Below the pieces are notes generated by a model, which was not told where the DNA came from, did not search any database, and saw only the letters and a program-made list of their open reading frames with translations. A program made the position numbers and the translations under genes. A stretch of 64,000 nucleotides of DNA from Roseobacter sp. MED193 (GTDB lineage Bacteria; Pseudomonadota; Alphaproteobacteria; Rhodobacterales; Rhodobacteraceae): positions 2,425,892 through 2,489,891 of the forward strand of contig NZ_CH902583.1 of NCBI RefSeq assembly GCF_000152965.1, in the 5' to 3' direction. Of this stretch, positions 55,165 through 62,519 are shown one piece after another (position 1 is the first letter of the stretch; every line of letters starts with the position of its first letter).

Positions 55165-55491
55165 ATGCTAAGAACACGCGCCAAATATAATCTGGGACAG
55201 GTTGTCCGGCACCGGAAACACCCGTTTCGCGGCGTGGTTTTTGATGTCGATCCAGAGTTTGAAAACACGGAAGAGTGGTATGAGTCCATTCCAGAGGAAA
55301 GCCGCCCGGTGAAGAACCAGCCGTTCTATCATCTGCTGGCGGAGAATGATCAGACCTACTACGTGGCTTATGTTTCAGAGCAGAATCTGGTTGCGGATTA
55401 TTCCGGTGAACCGATTAGTCATCCAGATTTGCCAGAGATGTTTGATCAGTTCGATGGCGCCGCCTATGCGTTGCAATATCAGCTGAACTGA
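55165..55491 (+). CDS. hspQ: Heat shock protein HspQ
   Basis: 108 residues, the YccV-like family: AKYNLGQVVRHRKHPFRGVVFDVDPEF at the N terminus, then PFYHLLAENDQTYYVAYVSEQNL. In E. coli, HspQ modulates Lon degradation. No heat-shock promoter is obvious. The start at 55165 follows GGAGACAG. Confidence 0.93.
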   Translation: MLRTRAKYNLGQVVRHRKHPFRGVVFDVDPEFENTEEWYESIPEESRPVKNQPFYHLLAENDQTYYVAYVSEQNLVADYSGEPISHPDLPEMFDQFDGAAYALQYQLN

Positions 55492-55555
55492 CCCTTTCCG
55501 ACGCCTGACGGGTCCCATTGCAATCATCGAACCTTTAGCTTGACCCGTGAGGGTA

Positions 55556-55643
55556 GGGCTCCCGCGCGCTGCTTCAGAACTGGCGGAGCCAGCCTGACAG
55601 CCCTTGGGCCCGGCACCGGACCTTTGGTCCGGTGCGGTCGCGC
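55556..55643 (+). repeat. Intergenic repeat, family 2, copy F
   Basis: GGGCTCCCGCGCG, then TTGGGCCC at 55604-55611, the perfect hairpin GCACCGGACC-TTT-GGTCCGGTGC (55613-55635) and the box GGTCGCGC. It matches copy E part by part, with hairpin arms differing but pairing. It lies between hspQ and the gamma-glutamyltransferase gene. Confidence 0.6.
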
Positions 55644-55675
55644 TCTTTGTCAATCTAGGTTAGGTCGCCAAGGGC

Positions 55676-57253
55676 TTAATAGCCGATAGCACAGCCATCT
55701 TTGCGGGGATCGCTAGCGCCCTCAAGTACCCCGTCAGAGTGGATCTTGATTGCTTGGGCGCCGCCAATTGCCGTGACGGGGATTTCGACATTGTGGCCGA
55801 GATCGCTTAACTCTTGACGCACCTGGTCACTGTACCCTCGTTCAACATTGAGCGTGCCCCCATCCGAAAAACAGCGGGGGCTATCAATTGCGGCCTGTGG
55901 TTCCATGCCAAAGTCCTGCAGGTTCGAGACAAAGCGTGCGTGGCCATTGGGTTGATAGGCGCCGCCCATGACGCCAAAGGGCATCAAGACGCGTCCCTGA
56001 TGGCGCAACATGCCAGGAATGATGGTATGCATCGGGCGCTTACCACCTGCCAGTTCATTTGGATGGCCCTGTTGTAGGGTAAAGCCTGCGCCCCGGTTTT
56101 GCAGCAGGATGCCGAACTTTTCAGAGGCAAGGCCAGATCCAAACCCATGAAAGATCGAATAGATCAGCGAGACCGCCATCTGATCCTTGTCCACAACTGT
56201 AATATAAATCGTATCTTTGTGGATGGCTTCGGTGAGCGGGGCGGGGGCTGCCATCGCGCGCTTGGGGTCAATCAGCGCAGCGAGGCGGCTGGCGGTCTCT
56301 GGCGCGAGCATATGGTCAAGGCGCTGCATATGAGCGGGATCAGCCAGGAAACGGTTGCGTGCGTCATAAGCCAGTTTGGCGGCCTCGGCTTCGATGTGAG
56401 CACGCTGCGCCCCAAGAGGATCCATTGCCGCGATGTCAAAATGGGAGAGTATATTGAGCATAAGCAGCGCAGTTGCGCCCTGCCCATTGGGCGGATGCTC
56501 AACGAGATCGACTCCGTTGTAAGGGGCTGAGACAGGCGTGGTCTGGTCGCAAGCGGCGGCTGAGAAATCTTCGATCTGGTGGGTGCCACCAGCTGCCTGT
56601 AGAGTCGCGACCATGTCTTCGGCGATCTCTCCGGTGTAAAAGGCGTCGCGGCCATGGCGCGCGATGCGGCGCAAGACTTCGGCCTGACCAGGAGCGCGAA
56701 AGACTTGACCAACTGAAGGGGGCTTGCCTGCAAACAGGTAGGCGTCTCGAGCCGACCCCTGAAGCGTATCGGCGTCTTTTCCCCAATCAAACGCCACACG
56801 CGGAGCGACTGGTACACCGGTTTCGGCATAGTGAATGGCAGGAGCAAGCAGGGCATCTAGGCCAATCTTCCCTTCCTTTTCAGCCAGGTGACAGAAGGTT
56901 TCGATTGCGGTGGGAATGGTGACCGCATCCGCGCTGCCCAGGGGGATGCTGTTAAGGCCCTGATCCCGCAACGCCTGGGCCGAGGCGCCAGTTGGTGCCC
57001 GACCCGAACCATTTATCGCCTGGATCTCGTCACTGCCGCCACGCGAAAATAGAACAAAGCAATCGCCGCCAATTCCGGTCATTTGTGGTTCGCAAATGCC
57101 TAAGAGCACAGCCCCAGCAATGGCGGCATCCATGGCATTCCCACCACGCTTTAGCACATCAATGGCTACGCCAGCCGCCAGAGGGTGCGAGGTTGCACAG
57201 AGGCCATTTTGGGCAAAGACGGCAGACCTGCCTGGGGTTTGAAAATCGCGCAT
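55676..57253 (-). CDS. Gamma-glutamyltransferase family protein
   Basis: 525 residues with the GGT precursor layout. The large-subunit part has GGNAMDAAIAGAVLLGICEP and GIGGDCFVLF. The likely autoprocessing nucleophile Thr is in DTIYITVVDKDQMAVS; the usual form is TTHFSVVD. No signal peptide is evident, so it may be a cytoplasmic YwrD-type member rather than the periplasmic enzyme. It degrades gamma-glutamyl compounds by family inference. Confidence 0.88.
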   Translation of the reverse strand: MRDFQTPGRSAVFAQNGLCATSHPLAAGVAIDVLKRGGNAMDAAIAGAVLLGICEPQMTGIGGDCFVLFSRGGSDEIQAINGSGRAPTGASAQALRDQGLNSIPLGSADAVTIPTAIETFCHLAEKEGKIGLDALLAPAIHYAETGVPVAPRVAFDWGKDADTLQGSARDAYLFAGKPPSVGQVFRAPGQAEVLRRIARHGRDAFYTGEIAEDMVATLQAAGGTHQIEDFSAAACDQTTPVSAPYNGVDLVEHPPNGQGATALLMLNILSHFDIAAMDPLGAQRAHIEAEAAKLAYDARNRFLADPAHMQRLDHMLAPETASRLAALIDPKRAMAAPAPLTEAIHKDTIYITVVDKDQMAVSLIYSIFHGFGSGLASEKFGILLQNRGAGFTLQQGHPNELAGGKRPMHTIIPGMLRHQGRVLMPFGVMGGAYQPNGHARFVSNLQDFGMEPQAAIDSPRCFSDGGTLNVERGYSDQVRQELSDLGHNVEIPVTAIGGAQAIKIHSDGVLEGASDPRKDGCAIGY

Positions 57254-57573
57254 CTACCTCTCCTGCTTTGGTTATCCGGCAAAGTAGAGAGCTTGGAAGA
57301 AATGACAATTAAATTTTCTGAAAGCGCTTTGCGACCTCTGGTCAACACATCTATCTCGCAGATAGCGGCCCTAGGGTCAGAAACCTCAGAGGGGGATGTC
57401 CCTGGCGTCGCACGATCGGTGGGGGCTTGGATGTCCGACGCCAGGAGAAGCTGTGTTAGCTACATGTTAAAGTATAGGTGGGTCTTGCGGTGAAACTGCG
57501 CCGCAAATGCGGCGCTTTTGCGGCACCAGTGCCATTGGCCTCCAACTGATCTGGGCAAAAACCCTTGCTTGAG
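57254..57573. other. Intergenic region between the gamma-glutamyltransferase and anti-sigma genes
   Basis: 320 bp with no gene I can support. It holds the GGT promoter on the minus side and a perfect hairpin GCGCCGC-AAAT-GCGGCGC (57497-57514) followed by TTTT, which would terminate transcripts on the plus strand. A 63-codon open frame from 57302 has no recognisable features and no good RBS. Confidence 0.5.
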
Positions 57574-58014
57574 CTAACTGACAGGTTTGGAAGGCATCTC
57601 AAAGAACAGTGACAGCAGATTGCTTCCGGCCTGTCTTTCGTAGTGCAGTTTGCACGTGAGTTGTCGAATCAGATACCAGCCAAAGCCACCTTCTGGGAGG
57701 GTCTCAAGGGGCCCGCTAATGTCAGCAGGCTGCCCAGCTGGAAGTTCCCCTTTTGGCAGAGGAGGCCCGGTATCGATGATTCTAATCTTCAGCAGATCTG
57801 ATGACAGATCGCATTGGATACGGATCTCGCCGTTCGAAGTATCTGCATAGGCATGTTCAACCACATTGTTCACCGCTTCGGTCAGGGCGATTTGCACATC
57901 TCCGGCCCGGTCTGCAGGCAGATCAATATCCCTCAACCCTTCCATAACCGCCAAGATACAGGATCTGGCGCTTTGTTCGGTTGCTTCAAACGAACATGCA
58001 AAAGTCTCAGCCAT
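57574..58014 (-). CDS. Anti-sigma/serine kinase-like ATPase (RsbW type)
   Basis: 146 residues. A GHKL ATPase domain: N box EAVNNVVEHAY near residue 48 and G1-box IIDTGPPLP near residue 88. The family includes RsbW and SpoIIAB, which bind sigma factors or phosphorylate STAS antagonists. The STAS gene lies 43 bp upstream on the same strand, so they form a partner-switch pair. No sigma factor or PP2C phosphatase gene is nearby. Confidence 0.9.
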   Translation of the reverse strand: MAETFACSFEATEQSARSCILAVMEGLRDIDLPADRAGDVQIALTEAVNNVVEHAYADTSNGEIRIQCDLSSDLLKIRIIDTGPPLPKGELPAGQPADISGPLETLPEGGFGWYLIRQLTCKLHYERQAGSNLLSLFFEMPSKPVS

Positions 58015-58057
58015 TCATTTCTCACTTCCCGCCCTTGTGCGGTACGTTTGACAAAAC

Positions 58058-58396
58058 TCAGGTCTCGTTTGCGCTAACGGCATCATTCAGGGAGGCATAG
58101 AGGGTGAAAATTGTATCCATGCGCGTCAGGCGAAATACTTTTTCAACCATTGGCGTCGGGCCAGCCAGATCTAGGCGGCGATCCCGTCCCAATTGCTTCA
58201 TCGCTGCAACGATTGCGCCAAGTCCGCTGGAATCGATGAATTGCACCAGAGACAGATCCAAGATCACACGATCAGGCCCGCTCTCGGTTTCAGTCCGCAT
58301 GTCCTCTTTGAATTGAATTGCCATGGCTGCATCGATGCGATCCGCATTTACAGTTACGATCTGCGCACCATCGGCTTGTGTACTTGTCAGGCTCAT
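58058..58396 (-). CDS. STAS domain anti-sigma factor antagonist (RsbV type)
   Basis: 112 residues; a single STAS domain. The phosphorylatable Ser is in FIDSSGLGAI near residue 58, as in RsbV and SpoIIAA. It is the first gene of the pair with the RsbW-like kinase. The system's output cannot be told from this window. Confidence 0.92.
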   Translation of the reverse strand: MSLTSTQADGAQIVTVNADRIDAAMAIQFKEDMRTETESGPDRVILDLSLVQFIDSSGLGAIVAAMKQLGRDRRLDLAGPTPMVEKVFRLTRMDTIFTLYASLNDAVSANET

Positions 58397-58495
58397 AATG
58401 ACCCTCCGGGAAGTTGTCTCAACGTATTTATACCAGTCTAGACCTCATTCCTTAGCATTCGGTATGTTTATTGACGACGATTGGAGGAGGATCTG

Positions 58496-59668
58496 ATGAA
58501 AAATGTTGTGATTGCAGGCGCAGCGCGGACCCCTATGGGGGGATTCCAAGGTGTTTATCAAACCCTGGCGGCTAGTGAACTGGGTGGTGTTGCCATCAAG
58601 GCTGCGCTAGATGGCGCAGGTGCAAAAACGGTCGATGAGGTGTTGATGGGCTGCGTTTTGCCAGCAGGGCAGGGTCAGGCCCCGGCACGGCAGGCAGGCT
58701 TTGCGGCGGGCCTGGGGGAAGAGGTTCCCGCAACAACACTCAACAAGATGTGTGGTTCTGGCATGAAGGCCGCCATGATTGCCTATGACCAAATTGCCCT
58801 GGGGCAAGCTGACACGGTTGTCGCCGGCGGTATGGAGAGCATGACAAATGCCCCTTACCTGCTGCCAAACCAGCGCGGCGGCGCTCGGATTGGCCATGGT
58901 AAGGTCATTGACCATATGTTTCTGGATGGCCTAGAGGATGCCTACGATAAAGGCCGTTTGATGGGGACATTCGCAGAGGATTGCGCCGAGCACTACCAGT
59001 TCACCCGCGAAGCACAGGATGAATATGCGCTGAAATCCCTGTCTAACGCTTTGACAGCGCAGGAAAACGACGCCTTTGATGGTGAAATCGCTGCGGTTTC
59101 GATCAAGACGCGCAAAGGTGAAACCATCAGCGCAGCGGACGAGCAGCCTGGCAATGCGCGCCCGGAAAAGATCCCAACCCTGAAACCTGCTTTCCGCAAG
59201 GATGGTACTGTGACTGCGGCCAATGCATCGTCAATTTCGGATGGTGCCGCTGCTTTGGTATTGGCCTCAGAGGAGGCTGCAGCCGCCCGGGGGTTGACCT
59301 CGCGCGCCCGTATTCTGGGTCATGCCAGTCACGCCCAGGCACCCGCTTGGTTTACCACTGCCCCAGTCCCTGCCGCCAAGAAATTGCTCGATCAAGTCGG
59401 CTGGAAGGTCGAGGATGTGGATCTCTGGGAGGTGAATGAAGCCTTTGCCGTCGTACCTATGGCATTCATGCATGAAATGGGCATCAGTCGCGACAGGGTT
59501 AATGTCAACGGTGGTGCATGTGCTTTGGGCCATCCTATTGGCGCCTCTGGAGCCAGGATCATAGTGACGCTCCTCAATGCTTTGGAAAAGCGGGGGTTGA
59601 AGCGCGGGGTGGCGGCAATCTGTATTGGTGGTGGCGAAGGGACAGCCATTGCCATCGAGCTGGTATGA
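58496..59668 (+). CDS. Acetyl-CoA acetyltransferase (thiolase)
   Basis: 390 residues from the ATG at 58496, with GGAGGAGG upstream. Catalytic C86 in NKMCGSGMKA, the distal His in GGACALGHPIGASGAR and the second Cys in ICIGGGEGTA are all present. Both biosynthetic (PhaA/AtoB) and degradative thiolases share this pattern; the length fits the biosynthetic type. It is monocistronic, followed by a terminator in the repeat at 59671-59744. Confidence 0.92.
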   Translation: MKNVVIAGAARTPMGGFQGVYQTLAASELGGVAIKAALDGAGAKTVDEVLMGCVLPAGQGQAPARQAGFAAGLGEEVPATTLNKMCGSGMKAAMIAYDQIALGQADTVVAGGMESMTNAPYLLPNQRGGARIGHGKVIDHMFLDGLEDAYDKGRLMGTFAEDCAEHYQFTREAQDEYALKSLSNALTAQENDAFDGEIAAVSIKTRKGETISAADEQPGNARPEKIPTLKPAFRKDGTVTAANASSISDGAAALVLASEEAAAARGLTSRARILGHASHAQAPAWFTTAPVPAAKKLLDQVGWKVEDVDLWEVNEAFAVVPMAFMHEMGISRDRVNVNGGACALGHPIGASGARIIVTLLNALEKRGLKRGVAAICIGGGEGTAIAIELV

Positions 59669-59670
59669 TT

Positions 59671-59744
59671 TTCATTTGGCCAAAAATATCCTCAGGGGTG
59701 AATTGACCCGGAGGGGCAAGAGGGGGCAGAAAGCCCCCTCTTTT
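59671..59744 (-). repeat. Dispersed intergenic repeat, family 1, copy C
   Basis: Minus orientation: GAGGGGGC-TTTCT-GCCCCCTC hairpin, a short linker, TCACCCCTGAGG and the box ATATTTTTGGCCAAATGA. The plus-strand hairpin (59720-59740) with TTTT also forms the terminator of the thiolase gene. Copy D lies 490 bp away in the opposite orientation, so the two bracket the fRMsr gene. Confidence 0.75.
59720..59744 (+). terminator. Terminator of the thiolase gene
   Basis: GAGGGGGC (59720-59727) pairs with GCCCCCTC (59733-59740) around AGAAA, followed by TTTT. Confidence 0.88.
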
Positions 59745-59762
59745 GTTTTAAAGGATAATGAC

Positions 59763-60218
59763 ATGGCTGCGGACTACAAAACCCTCGCTAAAACAATCGC
59801 TGCCCTTACCGAGGGCGAGGATGATGCCGTGGCACTTATGGCCACGCTGGCCTGCGAGCTGCATCACAGCGATGACCGCTTTGATTGGACCGGGTTCTAC
59901 CGTGTTGTGGCGCCCGAGCTCCTGAAGATCGGCCCCTATCAGGGGGGGCATGGTTGCCTGCAGATACCTTTTTCACGTGGGGTTTGTGGCGCGGCAGCGC
60001 GCAGCGGGGAGGCGCAGTTGGTTGCGGATGTCGACTCCTTCCCAGGACATATTGCCTGTGCTTCTTCCACCCGTTCTGAATTGGTTTTGCCGGTTTGGAA
60101 TTCCGCAGGGCAATTGATTGCGGTGTTGGATATCGATAGCGATCTGCCAAATGCCTTTACAGAGGAAGATCAGGAACAACTCTCTGCGATTTTGCAGCAG
60201 GTGTTTGGAAGACCGTAG
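59763..60218 (+). CDS. msrC: Free methionine-(R)-sulfoxide reductase, GAF type
   Basis: 151 residues; reduces free Met-R-sulfoxide. The GAF-type fRMsr features are the cysteines in GCLQIPFSRGVCGAA and the motif DVDSFPGHIACASSTRSELVLPV. The RBS is AAAGGA ahead of the ATG at 59763. It is bracketed by inverted family-1 repeats (copies C and D), otherwise it stands alone. Confidence 0.92.
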   Translation: MAADYKTLAKTIAALTEGEDDAVALMATLACELHHSDDRFDWTGFYRVVAPELLKIGPYQGGHGCLQIPFSRGVCGAAARSGEAQLVADVDSFPGHIACASSTRSELVLPVWNSAGQLIAVLDIDSDLPNAFTEEDQEQLSAILQQVFGRP

Positions 60219-60230
60219 TAGCGGCTACAT

Positions 60231-60290
60231 AACAAGGGGCTTTGCCCCTCGGCCTCTGGCCTCACCCCAGAATATTTTTGGAAAGGCGAA
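60231..60290 (+). repeat. Dispersed intergenic repeat, family 1, copy D
   Basis: Hairpin GGGGC-TTT-GCCCC (60236-60248), a second small repeat GGCC-TCT-GGCC, then CACCCCAGAATATTTTTGG and AAAGGCGA. Closest to copy A. It lies 12 bp after the msrC stop. Confidence 0.75.
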
Positions 60291-60383
60291 AGACAAATTG
60301 CTGATTGGGCGATTTGGGTTTCGCCGTTTTGGGTGAAGCTGGGTGTGAAAAAATGATTGAAAATTTCATTCACCTGCCGCATC

Positions 60384-60408
60384 GTGAAATAAGAGGCAAA
60401 AATTTCAC
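60384..60408. promoter_or_regulatory. Possible operator of the HTH-cupin regulator
   Basis: GTGAAAT and ATTTCAC are perfect inverted arms separated by 11 bp, 26 bp ahead of the gene start. An imperfect copy of the same half-sites (GTGTGAAA ... TTTCATTCAC) lies just upstream (60343-60372). Two spaced sites suit autoregulation. Confidence 0.5.
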
Positions 60409-60434
60409 CATATTTCTTCCCGGAGATACTCGGC

Positions 60435-61004
60435 GTGACCAGTCAAGCCCCACAATCCGCTACTTTAGGTGCTGATATTCGTGCCCTGCGCAAGGCGCGT
60501 GGACTAACGCTTACGGATATCGCAGGTATGCTGGACAAATCGGTCGGTTGGTTGAGCCAGGTGGAGCGGGATCTTTCCGAGCCTTCGATTTCTGACCTGC
60601 GGCAACTGGCGAATTGTCTGGGGGTCCCGATGTCGATGCTCTTTGCCCATTCGGGCGCAGCAGCGGGAGAACACGGCTATGTCGTGCGGGCTGGATCGCG
60701 CCGACCCATGGGGTCAGGTGAAGAAGGTTTGATTGAGGAGCTGCTCTCTCCGGATCTTACAGACGATTTTGAGATGGTGCATTCCACGTTTCAGCCCCAT
60801 TCCAAAATGCAGGAACCTGCGGATCGGGCAACGCAGGAAGTGGGCTATATGATTTCCGGCCGTCTTGATCTTGTGATTGATGGCAAGCTCTTTACCGTGG
60901 GGGCCGGAGACAGTTTCCGTATCAAGCACCAGCCCTATCAATGGGCCAACCCCTATGATGAACCCGCCACCGCCGTCTGGGTCATCGCACCGCCGGTGTA
61001 TTGA
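60435..61004 (+). CDS. XRE helix-turn-helix regulator with C-terminal cupin
   Basis: 189 residues. The N-terminal HTH (about 10-65: LRKARGLTLTDIAGMLDKSVGWLSQVERDL) and the C-terminal cupin (about 110-185) match the PuuR/HipB-like metabolite regulators. Cupins of this type sense small amines or amino acid derivatives. The neighbours, a LysE exporter and a dimethylglycine dehydrogenase-like gene, support a role in amine or amino acid catabolism. The stop shares one base with the next start (TGATG). Confidence 0.9.
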   Translation: MTSQAPQSATLGADIRALRKARGLTLTDIAGMLDKSVGWLSQVERDLSEPSISDLRQLANCLGVPMSMLFAHSGAAAGEHGYVVRAGSRRPMGSGEEGLIEELLSPDLTDDFEMVHSTFQPHSKMQEPADRATQEVGYMISGRLDLVIDGKLFTVGAGDSFRIKHQPYQWANPYDEPATAVWVIAPPVY

Positions 61005-61498
61005 TGACAAAAGGTTCCGTTATCTCGATCCTGATTGTCGGGTTCCTTGTGTTCTGGACCTTTGGAATGGTTCCCTCATTGGCTTCGAGCGGTTGCATAA
61101 ACGGGCTGACACAAACGGAAAGAACAGACCGGGCCTGCCGTATTAGCAAATTTGGCATGCTTACGTTTCACAAAATTGGTCAGTCTCACAGGCCGTCTGA
61201 TTCTATCCTGTACATTGGCTACGCAGTGGCGAGCTTTCGCGCAGGTGAAAAAGAACAGGCAAATGACGAGTTCCAAACCGCCTATGACAGGGGCAGCAGG
61301 AGCAGACATTCAATCTCCCTAAAGTCAGGTTTTCCGATCCCAGAAGCGCTTTTCAAAGCGTTCGTTCGGGTTCACCACGACCATGTCCCCTCGGAGGCGC
61401 GAGCCCTTTGGTATGAAATTTTGCAACGAGAAGTTCCAGATCTCGTAGAGGCGTTGAGCTCTGAACTGGCGAAGTCCCAATCAGGAGACAAGGAATGA
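61004..61498 (+). CDS. Protein of unknown function with N-terminal hydrophobic segment
   Basis: 164 residues from the ATG at 61004. A hydrophobic N-terminal stretch (VISILIVGFLVFWTFGMV) is a signal or anchor. A possible tetratricopeptide-like pair covers ILYIGYAVASFRAGEKEQANDEFQTAYDRG. No family recognised. The stop overlaps the LysE gene start by four bases, so it belongs to the same transcript; the gene's place suggests a link with the transporter or regulator. Confidence 0.7.
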   Translation: MTKGSVISILIVGFLVFWTFGMVPSLASSGCINGLTQTERTDRACRISKFGMLTFHKIGQSHRPSDSILYIGYAVASFRAGEKEQANDEFQTAYDRGSRSRHSISLKSGFPIPEALFKAFVRVHHDHVPSEARALWYEILQREVPDLVEALSSELAKSQSGDKE

Positions 61499-62124
61499 GT
61501 TTTGAAGCCTGGACCCTCTTTGCATTCTTCTGGGTGGTTTTTGTCACCACGCCCGGACCCAATGCGGTGAATTGCATCAGCAATGGCATGTCGCTGAGCC
61601 TTCCCAAGGCAATGCTCGGCGTGCTGGCAATCCTGACACAGGCAACGCTGTTTTTGCTGCTCTCGGCGCTGGGTGTCACTGCGCTGATTGCCACCTCGCC
61701 CACGGGCTTTTTTGTCGCCAAGATCATTGGCGCGGCGTTCTTGATCTTTCTGGGCCTGCGCGGCTGGCGCAATGCCAGCAAACCGGCCCCTTCTGCGGAA
61801 CGCCCGGCGCGTCATGTCTATCTGCATGCGCTGGCGGTGGCCACGATCAATCCCAAAAGCGTCGCTGGTTATCTTGCGGCCTTTTCGCAATTTGTGCAGC
61901 CCGGTGTGCCGATCTGGCAGCAGATGGGGGTGATCATGCCCACAGCCCTGCTGCTCACTGCGCTCAGCTACACGGGGTTCACTCTGCTGGGTGCGCTGAT
62001 GGGCAAGGCGGCGCTGAAGGCGGTATTCAGCACTTGGATCCGCCGGATCTTGGCTCTGTGTTTCATCATCTATGGGGTGCTTCTGGGGGCCAGCAGCGCG
62101 CCGCAAGTGGAGGTCATGCGATGA
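61495..62124 (+). CDS. LysE family amino acid exporter
   Basis: 209 residues with about six transmembrane helices. The LysE/RhtB N terminus is clear: FFWVVFVTTPGPNAVNCISNGMSLSLPKA. Members export amino acids or related compounds. Its neighbours suggest amine or amino acid intermediates as substrates, but none can be assigned. It overlaps both neighbours by four bases. Confidence 0.92.
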   Translation: MSFEAWTLFAFFWVVFVTTPGPNAVNCISNGMSLSLPKAMLGVLAILTQATLFLLLSALGVTALIATSPTGFFVAKIIGAAFLIFLGLRGWRNASKPAPSAERPARHVYLHALAVATINPKSVAGYLAAFSQFVQPGVPIWQQMGVIMPTALLLTALSYTGFTLLGALMGKAALKAVFSTWIRRILALCFIIYGVLLGASSAPQVEVMR

Positions 62125-62504
62125 CGACTCATGTCACCAGAGGTTCCTGCCTGTGCGGGGACATCCGTTTTGAGACTGAGGCAGAACCTCAGGGGGCCTC
62201 AATGTGTCATTGTGGTCAGTGCCGTAAGCAATCCGGCGGGATCTGGTCCTCTGCCTATGTGAAAGACACGGAGCTGACCATTAGCGGCGCGGTGAGTTGG
62301 TTTGAGGCGAGCCTGCAGGCCAAACGCGGCTTTTGTGCGCGCTGCGGGTCTTACCTGTTCTGGAAAGCCCATGATGAAGACACCACAAGTTTTGCCCTCG
62401 GCGCGGTGGAAGCGCCTACCGGGTTGAGAATCGAGAAACATATCTTTGTGCGCGACAAAGGCGATTTCTACGAGATCGCCGATGGCGTTTTGCAAAAAGA
62501 CTAA
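62121..62504 (+). CDS. GFA (glutathione-dependent formaldehyde-activating) family protein
   Basis: 127 residues. The GFA family zinc-ligand pattern is complete: GSCLCGDIRFE, SMCHCGQCRKQSGG and FCARCGSYLF. The family includes formaldehyde-adduct enzymes but many members have other roles. A dimethylglycine-type dehydrogenase follows; such enzymes release formaldehyde or methylene-THF, so a formaldehyde link is plausible. ATG overlaps the LysE stop. Confidence 0.9.
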   Translation: MTTHVTRGSCLCGDIRFETEAEPQGASMCHCGQCRKQSGGIWSSAYVKDTELTISGAVSWFEASLQAKRGFCARCGSYLFWKAHDEDTTSFALGAVEAPTGLRIEKHIFVRDKGDFYEIADGVLQKD

Positions 62505-62519
62505 GGCTAGGGAGCAAAC

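Noticed and set aside
57302-57493. 63-codon open frame upstream of the GGT gene
   Set aside because: No RBS of quality, no motifs, and the frame runs into a region that looks like a promoter; kept only as part of the intergenic note.
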